A stretch of 64,000 nucleotides of DNA from Cytophagales bacterium (lineage in GTDB: Bacteria; Bacteroidota; Bacteroidia; Cytophagales; Cyclobacteriaceae). The notes under the pieces are model-generated. The model was given only the letters and a program-made list of their open reading frames with translations. It did no database searches and had not been told where the DNA came from. The stretch lies in the NCBI GenBank assembly GCA_017303795.1, contig JAFLBR010000006.1:124001-188000 (forward strand), written 5' to 3'. Shown in pieces: positions 45,900-53,034 of the stretch; position 1 is the first letter of the stretch; each line of letters opens with the position of its first letter. The position numbers and the translations under genes are program-made.

Positions 45900-46385
45900 T
45901 TACTTGTTGTAAACTTCGTCAGTTACTTCTTCCAACCACACCGTTTCACCGAGGTGTCTGTTGGTTACTGCTACCTGAACGAAATGCTTATCCGAACTTG
46001 CACCATGCCAATGCGGAACATTGGGTGGACATTTTATTACATCACCTTTGTGAAGTATCTTTTTGGATTGACCTTTCTCTTGATAGTATCCAACCCCATC
46101 AATCACCAGTAATATTTGTCCGCCCGGATGAAGATGCCATTTAGTGCGGGCTCCTGGTTCAAACGTTACATTGCCGATTGAGGTAGGATTAATACTATCT
46201 CCAGCGATGAACATTTTCAAATACACGGTGCCTTTGAAATTTTCGCTGGTAACTTTCTCACCTTGTGGAAAGACCATATTCGTACTTAGATTATCCTTAG
46301 TGTCCACTTTCTGTTGACCACAGCTGTTGAACGCCACGACAAAGGCCAGACAACCAATCATCACTGTTATTTTATTTTTCATCAT
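45900..46385 (-). CDS. Cupin-domain lipoprotein
   Basis: 161 aa. The lipoprotein signal ends in AFNSC. The single cupin barrel has motif 1 with metal ligands in TKWHLHPGGQILLVIDGVGY and motif 2 in GDVIKCPPNVPHWHG. The His/Glu set suits a bound divalent metal, so an isomerase, decarboxylase or quercetinase-like activity is possible. It follows the carboxymuconolactone decarboxylase-family gene by 20 bp; the two are a common pair in this phylum. Confidence 0.87.
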   Translation of the reverse strand: MMKNKITVMIGCLAFVVAFNSCGQQKVDTKDNLSTNMVFPQGEKVTSENFKGTVYLKMFIAGDSINPTSIGNVTFEPGARTKWHLHPGGQILLVIDGVGYYQEKGQSKKILHKGDVIKCPPNVPHWHGASSDKHFVQVAVTNRHLGETVWLEEVTDEVYNK

Positions 46386-46405
46386 ACATATTGATTTACC
46401 TGCTG

Positions 46406-47134
46406 CTACTTTTGTTGCCTACCTTTTAAAACTTCTGTTAACACGGTCTTGGCTGCATTAGCTTTTTCTTTTCCAACAGTTGATTCAATCACAGTGATAA
46501 AATGCGTTAACTGTTGGGGAGTTAACCCTACATTAAGACTGATCGACAAATGTCCACGTAGCATCGGTTCCACACCACCGATTGAACTCAAAACTGAAAT
46601 CGTGACTAATTCACGCTGAGCATAGTTCAACACATCTCGTTCAAAAATATCGGCAAACAAATGCTCTTTTAAGAAAGTATCTATTACCGGAGCAAATGCC
46701 GAATACCCTGTAAGCGGCTCATCTTGTTTTGTTTTGGTAAGCTCACCCAAGATGGCTTTACCTCGTTCATACTTACTACCATCTTTGACAATGGCTGAAG
46801 CCTCATTCCCTCGACTATCGTTGATTCCTCTAGCCTTACGTTCCTCAAGCACTTCCATAAAAGTTTGCAGACCTCTGATACTCCTTGGAAATCCACAATA
46901 AGCATAGAGATGAACAAGAGATTCCTTAATCTCACTAACAGTTAAACCAGCATCCAAACCTTCATTCAGAGATTTTTTCAGATTGGTCAAGTCGCCAACT
47001 GACGTTAAAGCCGAAATCTTTACCGTGTTTTGTTGTTGGACACTTAACCCTTCATTAGACTGTGCATATGTTTCTGGCATAGTTGAACTGATCAGGATAA
47101 TAAGGCTTAAAATGGATTGTTTGAAAAATCTCAT
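46406..47134 (-). CDS. Secreted carboxymuconolactone decarboxylase-family protein (two AhpD-like domains)
   Basis: 242 aa with a signal peptide (SILSLIILISSTMPETYAQ). Two AhpD-like helical domains lie at about 30-115 (LYAYCGFPRSIRGLQTFMEV) and 150-240 (NYAQRELVTISVLSSIGGVE). The second has no CxxC pair, so peroxidase activity is unlikely; decarboxylase-like chemistry is possible. It is the first gene of the nine-gene operon and is divergent from the AraC regulator, a setting often seen for this family. Confidence 0.87.
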   Translation of the reverse strand: MRFFKQSILSLIILISSTMPETYAQSNEGLSVQQQNTVKISALTSVGDLTNLKKSLNEGLDAGLTVSEIKESLVHLYAYCGFPRSIRGLQTFMEVLEERKARGINDSRGNEASAIVKDGSKYERGKAILGELTKTKQDEPLTGYSAFAPVIDTFLKEHLFADIFERDVLNYAQRELVTISVLSSIGGVEPMLRGHLSISLNVGLTPQQLTHFITVIESTVGKEKANAAKTVLTEVLKGRQQK

Positions 47135-47314
47135 GAGTTATTGGTTTCCCTGTGCTGTCCTTTTTCTTATTTCTACCCTGCAAAGATGCAGTCAACTCAT
47201 ATAAGGAGACGTATACAAATTACTGGTTTACCTACCAAATTCACTGAATGAGAACTCTTGGTGTTAAAATGAACATTGAAACACCTAATTTTGAAGAGAA
47301 AGAAAATCCAAGCT
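47135..47314. promoter_or_regulatory. Divergent promoter region between the nine-gene operon and its AraC regulator
   Basis: 180 bp with no gene separate the two start codons. The middle is AT-rich (near 47200-47290) and would hold both promoters and the AraC site. I see no strong inverted repeat, which is normal for AraC operators. Confidence 0.55.
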
Positions 47315-48217
47315 ATGGAAGAGATATTGAAATTTGATACGGTCGGCCAGTATAACACATTTAACAGAAATGAAACACTACACCCGCTTGTTAGTGTTGT
47401 TGATCTTTCAAAAGCTGCTCCGCGACAGCTCAGAAAAATGAGCTACGGATTTTATGTTGTGTTCTTGAAGGAGATTAAATGTGGCGATCTGAAATACGGC
47501 ATCAGTAACTACGACTACGAAGAAGGTACACTCGTATTTTTAGCTCCCGGCCAAGTGATCGGTTCCACTGGGGAACAATATTATCAGCCGCAAGGTCTCG
47601 CATTGGTATTTCACGCTGACTTTATACGCGGGACGTCACTCGGTCGTCACATGACCGACTATTCTTTTTTTTCCTACACCACCAATGAAGCTCTGCACTT
47701 GTCCGAGCGTGAGCGGCAAATCATCATGGATTGTTTCGGTAAAATTAAGTATGAATTGGAACATGCAGTGGACAAACACAGCAAGACCTTGATAGCTTCC
47801 AACATTGAACTGCTGCTTAACTATTGTGTTCGATTTTATGATCGGCAATTCATCACCCGCGACAATGCGAACCAAGGAATTCTAGAACGATTCGAAACAT
47901 TGTTGAATGATTTCTTCGCTTCTGACAAACCACACGAAGTTGGACTACCTTCAGTTGCCTACTGCGCTAATGAACTCAATCTTTCAGCCAACTACTTTGG
48001 TGACCTGATAAAAAAGGAAACCGGAAAATCGGCAAGCGAATACATTCACTTGAAATTGATTGACGTGGCGAAAGAAAGGATTTTTGATGCGAAAAAATCC
48101 GTTAGTGAAATTGCTTACGAGCTGGGATTCAAGTATCCGCAACACTTCTCACGAGTATTTAAGCAACATGTTGGAATGAGCCCTCAAGAATACAGAAGTT
48201 CCAGTAACCTGAATTAA
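47315..48217 (+). CDS. AraC-family transcriptional regulator
   Basis: 300 aa from ATG 47315; a TTG 13 codons upstream is less likely. The N-terminal part (about 1-170) is a cupin-like sensor. The C-terminal double helix-turn-helix has CANELNLSANYFGDLIKKET and SEIAYELGFKYPQHFSRVFK, ending GMSPQEYR. The divergent arrangement suggests it activates the carboxymuconolactone-decarboxylase-to-cytochrome operon. Hairpin copy 5 follows 29 bp after the stop. Confidence 0.92.
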   Translation: MEEILKFDTVGQYNTFNRNETLHPLVSVVDLSKAAPRQLRKMSYGFYVVFLKEIKCGDLKYGISNYDYEEGTLVFLAPGQVIGSTGEQYYQPQGLALVFHADFIRGTSLGRHMTDYSFFSYTTNEALHLSERERQIIMDCFGKIKYELEHAVDKHSKTLIASNIELLLNYCVRFYDRQFITRDNANQGILERFETLLNDFFASDKPHEVGLPSVAYCANELNLSANYFGDLIKKETGKSASEYIHLKLIDVAKERIFDAKKSVSEIAYELGFKYPQHFSRVFKQHVGMSPQEYRSSSNLN

Positions 48218-48246
48218 AAGTCTATCATATTACCATTCAGCCGTTC

Positions 48247-48311
48247 GGTGGCACACATGCCAAAGCCACACAAATCACCGCGCGAACCAAAGCTTTGGCA
48301 AGAGTGCCACC
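48247..48311 (+). repeat. Two-step hairpin repeat, copy 5
   Basis: GGTGGCAC, ACAT, GCCAAAGC, 25-nt loop ending ACCAAA, GCTTTGGC, AAGA, GTGCCACC. Both arms pair perfectly. Compared with copies 2 and 4, arm sequences have changed in pairs while ACAT, AAGA and ACCAAA are unchanged. A downstream stretch CCCCACGCACAACTTGAG resembles part of the 205-bp repeats. Confidence 0.83.
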
Positions 48312-48461
48312 CCTCGCACCACGGGGTCAGAGTAGTAAGAGTTTAGAGTAAGCCGATAGTACAGTGTAACGGTTGCCCCACGCACAACTTGAGTTTCACA
48401 AAATAATTCGGTTGACAACTTGACAATAAAATGGTGGACAATTTACTAATGACGGGAAGAA

Positions 48462-48604
48462 GGGCACAGGCGCTAACAAAATGTTTCTGCAATGGTGCCG
48501 TGACGAGTTGGTTTAAAGTTTTATCTTCGTTCAACGTTTTCGTTTCGTGGGACAGGACGCGGCTTCGGAAAGGCACCACTGCAGAAACACCAACGTTGTA
48601 GGTA
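48462..48604 (+). repeat. attC-like site C
   Basis: GGCGCTAAC (48469-48477), stem 1 TGTTTCTGC (48482-48490), AA, stem 2 TGGTGCC (48493-48499), 72-nt loop, GGCACCA (48572-48578), CT, GCAGAAACA (48581-48589), CCAAC, GTTGTAGGTA (48595-48604). It has the same two-box plan as site B, with a long variable terminal structure. The start GGCGCTAAC complements GTTAGCGCC at the end of site B, 13 kb away. Confidence 0.68.
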
Positions 48605-48620
48605 ATTATTTTTGACAGAG

Positions 48621-49553
48621 ATGGAGTACAATTTCATAAATCAAATTTTTGGTGACGATGACTACGAAGATATATTCGAAGGGTTTGATTTTTCGATTTT
48701 AGATGATCCTGACTTTAAAGAAGATTCAGTTAGAGAAGAGATTGTTTATCCCATTTTAAAAGCCCTTGGCTACAGTGCTAGTGGAGAAAATAAGATAATA
48801 AGAAGTAAAGGTTTAAAGCATCCATTTTACTATTTCGGGACAAAAAAGTATAATGTGAACATTATCCCGGATTACACTTGTGAAGTTCATGGTAAAAAAC
48901 TTTGGATACTTGATGCAAAGCGGCCATCGGAGAATATTGCTTTCGATAAAAATGTATTTCAAGCTTATAGTTATGCAATGCACCCGGAGATTAGATGCGA
49001 ACTGTATTGCTTATGCAACGGCAAAGAGTTTTCAGTCTTTTCTGTGAAAGAACACAATGCCCTTCTGACTTTTAAGATAGCTGAATTAGCCGATAATTGG
49101 AAAAGGCTAAGAACTCTTCTTAATCCTGAGTTCATAGCTAAGCCGCATATAAGAGACTTCTCGCTAGACTTGGGACTTTTTATTCTTAAGATTGGAGGCC
49201 TTGATAGCGTCACAGAGATCATTGAATTCAAAGTCGAAGATCTTAATGACATTACAAAAATTGAAGAGAATCTATATTGCATTAATGATGTTTTCACATT
49301 TGTAGGTATGGAAGACCAACGATTTATGGGGACATTTGATTTTAATAAGAAACTATATAAACAACTATTGCAGATACTAAGTAAAGACGCGAAAGAAATT
49401 ATTGAGAAATCACTAAGCCGACAACCTTTCAAGTACAATGAAGTGAAAGCACCCAAGAGTCCTTTTTCAATTCATGCAAGACTTGGACGAAACATAATAA
49501 CAAATGAGAATGAGAGTTACCTTCCGTTTCAGGTAGAGAAGTTTACTGCATAA
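48621..49553 (+). CDS. HsdR N-terminal-type (PD-(D/E)xK-like) nuclease-domain protein, cassette-borne
   Basis: 310 aa from ATG 48621; a TTG at 48612 is less likely. The region 35-130 resembles the N-terminal nuclease domain of type I restriction R subunits (HSDR_N): DSVREEIVYPILKALGYSAS, then PDYTCEVHGKKLWILDAKRP, giving the D...(D)xK core, then NVFQAYSYAMHPEI. There is no helicase domain, so it is a stand-alone nuclease-like protein. The C-terminal half is unrecognised. It is AT-rich compared with the flanking operons and is the only gene between attC-like sites C and D, in the orientation of a cassette gene. A defence function is inferred. Confidence 0.75.
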   Translation: MEYNFINQIFGDDDYEDIFEGFDFSILDDPDFKEDSVREEIVYPILKALGYSASGENKIIRSKGLKHPFYYFGTKKYNVNIIPDYTCEVHGKKLWILDAKRPSENIAFDKNVFQAYSYAMHPEIRCELYCLCNGKEFSVFSVKEHNALLTFKIAELADNWKRLRTLLNPEFIAKPHIRDFSLDLGLFILKIGGLDSVTEIIEFKVEDLNDITKIEENLYCINDVFTFVGMEDQRFMGTFDFNKKLYKQLLQILSKDAKEIIEKSLSRQPFKYNEVKAPKSPFSIHARLGRNIITNENESYLPFQVEKFTA

Positions 49554-49559
49554 AAAAAC

Positions 49560-49655
49560 TACCTACAACAACGTCTATAAAACATGCCCGCACGGTTGAT
49601 TTTAATATATTATTTTGGAGTGCCGGCACGTTTTATATACTGGCGTTGGCGGTGT
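49560..49655 (+). repeat. attC-like site D
   Basis: TACCTACAAC (49560-49569), stem 1 TATAAAAC (49576-49583), AT, stem 2 GCCCGCAC (49586-49593, one mismatch), 26-nt loop, GTGCCGGC (49620-49627), AC, GTTTTATA (49630-49637), TACTGGC, GTTGGCGG (49645-49652). The first 10 nt are the exact complement of GTTGTAGGTA at 48595-48604. It may also end transcription of the convergent uronate operon. Confidence 0.68.
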
Positions 49656-49694
49656 GTAAACTTACCCTAAAATTGGCAGTTTAAAGTTGTAAGA

Positions 49695-51089
49695 TCAAAA
49701 CCCAAAATACTCCTTAGCATTATAATAACACACATCAGCTACAATCTTACCCAACCACTTTTCATCGGCAGGAAGTTCACCGTTTTCTACATCTTTGCCA
49801 ATCAGGTTGCATAAGATTCTGCGAAAGTATTCGTGGCGGGGGAAGGACAGAAAACTGCGGGAGTCGGTAAGCATTCCAATAAAACAACTTAAGAGGCTCA
49901 TGTTTGAAAGTGCATTGAGTTGTTTTTCCATACCATCTTTTTGATCGAGAAACCACCAGGCCGAGCCGTATTGGATTTTTCCTTTTACCGAGCCATCGTT
50001 AAAGTTGCCGATCATTGCGGCAAACACTTCATTATCGGCAGGATTAAGATTGTAGATAACCGTTTTACACAATTGATTGGTGCTGTCCAAATCGTTTAGA
50101 AAAGCAGCCAGAGCCGAAGCTTGTGCAAAATCGCCAATAGAATCAAAGCCGGTATCGGCACCAAGTTGTTGCAACATGCGTGTATTGGTGTTGCGCAATG
50201 CACCCAAATGAAATTGTTGCGTCCAACCTACTTGATGATACATGCGGCAAAGCGCTGTTAAGACTTTATAGCGAAAGGCATTAATCTCAACTTCAGTTAA
50301 ACTTTCATGTCTATTCAGTTTCTCGAATAGGCGCTGAGCGTTAATGGCACCTGCATCGGCCACGCTGATCTGCCCCAAACCATGATCGGCCAACCGGCAA
50401 CCGGTTTCATGAAAATAGGTAACACGGTTTTGTAATGCGGCAAGCAACGAATCAAAATCTGTAATCTCAACGCCACTGGCTTGCGCTAATGTCTGCTGGT
50501 ATTTTAAGTAACCTTCGGTTGACGTAAAATTATAAACCTTATCGGGCCGGAAGGTGGGTAATACTTTTATTGCCGCACCAGTAAGTTGCTGGTGCGATTT
50601 TAAATTATCGGTTGGGTCATCGGTGGTACATACCACTTCTACTTTCATTTTTGCCAGTAAACCACGGGTAGAATAAGCGGGCGTGTTTAACTGTGCATTT
50701 GCTTCTGCATAAATTGCCGTAGCCGTTTCGGGTTGTAGCAGATCGGTAATGTTAAAGTAGCGTTGTAATTCTAAATGCGTCCAGTGGTAAAGTGGATTAC
50801 GCAAGGTGTATGGAACCGTATCGGCCCACTTTAAAAATTTAAATTGATCGGATTTACTACCTGTGATAAAAGCTTCATCAATACCGAGCGTACGCATGGC
50901 GCGCCACTTGTAATGATCGCCATTTAACCAGACCTGAGTCAGATTTTCAAACTGCCGATCTGCAGCAATTTCATCGGGCGGTAAATGATTGTGGTAATCA
51001 ATAATGGGTAATTCTTTGGCATAATCATGATAGAGTTTCTGCGCAAAAGAACTCTTCAACAAAAAATTATCGGTGACAAAACTCTTCAT
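49695..51089 (-). CDS. uxaC: Glucuronate isomerase
   Basis: Converts D-glucuronate to D-fructuronate (and galacturonate to tagaturonate) in the cytosol. 464 aa, the usual length. PIIDYHNHLPPDEIAADRQF near 29 is the start of the amidohydrolase-like barrel with metal-binding histidines. HLGALRNTNTRML, WWFLDQKDGMEKQL and FIGMLTDSRSFLSFPRHEYF are conserved UxaC blocks. It is the last gene of the glucuronoxylan operon, 8 bp behind uxuA. Confidence 0.95.
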   Translation of the reverse strand: MKSFVTDNFLLKSSFAQKLYHDYAKELPIIDYHNHLPPDEIAADRQFENLTQVWLNGDHYKWRAMRTLGIDEAFITGSKSDQFKFLKWADTVPYTLRNPLYHWTHLELQRYFNITDLLQPETATAIYAEANAQLNTPAYSTRGLLAKMKVEVVCTTDDPTDNLKSHQQLTGAAIKVLPTFRPDKVYNFTSTEGYLKYQQTLAQASGVEITDFDSLLAALQNRVTYFHETGCRLADHGLGQISVADAGAINAQRLFEKLNRHESLTEVEINAFRYKVLTALCRMYHQVGWTQQFHLGALRNTNTRMLQQLGADTGFDSIGDFAQASALAAFLNDLDSTNQLCKTVIYNLNPADNEVFAAMIGNFNDGSVKGKIQYGSAWWFLDQKDGMEKQLNALSNMSLLSCFIGMLTDSRSFLSFPRHEYFRRILCNLIGKDVENGELPADEKWLGKIVADVCYYNAKEYFGF

Positions 51090-51097
51090 GTAGCAAA

Positions 51098-52270
51098 TTA
51101 TAAATTCAGCATTCGTCCGATGCCCAGTTCAAGACCGCGCAGTTCGGCTAATCCTTTTAATCGGCCAATAGCCGAGTAACCAGGATAGGTTTTCTTTTTC
51201 AGATCGTCTAACATCTGGTGGCCATGATCGGGCCGCATGGGAATAGAAACATTTCTGCGTTGCATCAACAACAAAATTTCTTTTACTACAGCGGGCATAT
51301 CCGCATCGCCACCCAAATGATCGGCTTCAAAGAAATTACCGTCTGCATCGCGTTTGGTATTGCGCAAATGCAAAAAGTTAATGTTATCGCCCAGGCGTTT
51401 AATCATTCCCACCAGATCATTATCGGCACGCGCACCAAATGAACCCGTACAAAAACATAACCCATTAGCCGGTGAAGGTGCTGCATTCAATAATTCTTTC
51501 GCATCAGCTTCGGTGCTCACCACGCGCGGTAATCCCAACATCGGGTAAGGTGGGTCGTCAGGGTGAATGGCCAATTTTACTCCGGCCGCTTCGGCAACCG
51601 GAACAACTTCCTGCAAAAAGTAATACAAATGTTGTTTTAGCTTAGTAGCATCAATGTCTGTATATTCTTTCAAGGCTGTTAATACTTGTGATGGCGTAAA
51701 ACTTTCATCGCTGCCGGGCAAGCCTAATAAACAGTTTGCGAACAGATATTTCTTTTCGGCTTCAGTAGCAGCATCAAAAAATTTCTGAGCCTTATCAATT
51801 TCTGGTTGTGAATAATCTTGATGAGCGTTAGGTCGCTTAAGCAGAAATAAATCAAACGCCACAAACGCAGCCCGATTAAAATACAACGCTTTGCTGCCGG
51901 TGGGTAGGGTGTAGGCAACATCGGTACGCAACCAATCCAGCACGGGCATAAAGTTGTAGGTAATTACTTTTAGTCCGCAAGCGGCTACATTCCTGATACT
52001 CACTTTGTAATTCTCAATCCACTTTTTGTAATCGCCTTTTTGCTTTTTAATATCTTCATGCACGGGCAAACTCTCAATAACCGTCCAGCTTAAACCGGCA
52101 TCGGTAATCAACTTTTTTCGTTTGTTGATTTCAGCTATCGTCCAGACATCACCCACTGGAATGTGATGCAACGCGGTTACCACGCCTGTACAACCTGCCT
52201 GGCGAATATCACTTAAACTTACTGCATCATGCGGGCCGTACCACCGCATGGTTTGTTCCATTGTAATCAT
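51098..52270 (-). CDS. uxuA: Mannonate dehydratase
   Basis: Dehydrates D-mannonate to 2-keto-3-deoxygluconate. 390 aa, TIM-barrel of the xylose-isomerase-like group. [20 protein letters not shown] at the start, [38 protein letters not shown] and [13 protein letters not shown] are UxuA signatures with metal ligands (His, Cys, Asp). Start ATG at 52270; an internal ATG three codons later is possible. It lies 8 bp behind the SDR gene and in front of uxaC. Confidence 0.96.
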   Translation of the reverse strand: MITMEQTMRWYGPHDAVSLSDIRQAGCTGVVTALHHIPVGDVWTIAEINKRKKLITDAGLSWTVIESLPVHEDIKKQKGDYKKWIENYKVSIRNVAACGLKVITYNFMPVLDWLRTDVAYTLPTGSKALYFNRAAFVAFDLFLLKRPNAHQDYSQPEIDKAQKFFDAATEAEKKYLFANCLLGLPGSDESFTPSQVLTALKEYTDIDATKLKQHLYYFLQEVVPVAEAAGVKLAIHPDDPPYPMLGLPRVVSTEADAKELLNAAPSPANGLCFCTGSFGARADNDLVGMIKRLGDNINFLHLRNTKRDADGNFFEADHLGGDADMPAVVKEILLLMQRRNVSIPMRPDHGHQMLDDLKKKTYPGYSAIGRLKGLAELRGLELGIGRMLNL

Positions 52271-52278
52271 ATACGTTA

Positions 52279-53022
52279 TTAAAAGCCAATGGCATTGCCG
52301 CCATCAACCCGCAAAATACTACCTGTAATAAAATTTGCTTCATCGCTGGCCAAAAAATAAACGGCTTTTGCCACATCTTCGGGTTGGCCCATTTTTCCCA
52401 TAGGTGTGCGCGACAAAACTTTACGCTTCCTTTCGGGATCGCCATTCATAGCCTTGGCCGACATCTCCGTTTCTATAAACCCTGGAGCGACACAATTTAC
52501 GCGTACACCAAAGGGAGAAAACTCCACCGCCAGCGATTTGGTAATTCCTTCAATAGCCGATTTGGAAGCCGTATAAGAAACCACACCGGGTATTCCATAT
52601 TGCGAAGCCATCGAACTAATGTTGATAATACTTCCACTGCCGTGGGTTGTCATACCTTTTGCTACTTCGCGCGTAAGCGCAAATACACTGTTCAGGTTTG
52701 TTTGCAAAATGTTTTGAAATTCCGCATCCGTAACTTCCAACGCACCTTTCTTCTGATTGATTCCGGCATTGTTTACCAGAATATCAATGGCGCCATGTTG
52801 CTGAACGATTTGTTGAACCAACTCCGAAACCTTTGAAAGATCGGTAAGATCAAAAGAGATTGCTTCGGCATTAGCACCCAGAGTATTAACTGCGGTATCG
52901 AGTTTGGTTTTATCGCGCCCTACAAGAATAGTGTGAATATTATTTTCTGTAAGCTTTCGGGCAATTGCAAACCCAAGCCCGGAACCACCACCGGTTACTA
53001 TCGCTACTTTCAATTTAGTCAT
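52279..53022 (-). CDS. Short-chain dehydrogenase, probable D-mannonate/fructuronate oxidoreductase
   Basis: 247 aa classical SDR. Cofactor motif TGGGSGLG at 10-17, NNAG near 84, Ser137, Tyr150 and Lys154 (YTASK) as active site. No classical UxuB (a long-chain dehydrogenase) is in the operon, although this step is needed between UxaC and UxuA. This SDR sits between the GH67 and uxuA genes, so it most likely reduces fructuronate to mannonate. That is known for SDRs in other xylan operons; here it is inferred from context. Confidence 0.87.
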   Translation of the reverse strand: MTKLKVAIVTGGGSGLGFAIARKLTENNIHTILVGRDKTKLDTAVNTLGANAEAISFDLTDLSKVSELVQQIVQQHGAIDILVNNAGINQKKGALEVTDAEFQNILQTNLNSVFALTREVAKGMTTHGSGSIINISSMASQYGIPGVVSYTASKSAIEGITKSLAVEFSPFGVRVNCVAPGFIETEMSAKAMNGDPERKRKVLSRTPMGKMGQPEDVAKAVYFLASDEANFITGSILRVDGGNAIGF

Positions 53023-53034
53023 TCTACAAAAAAA

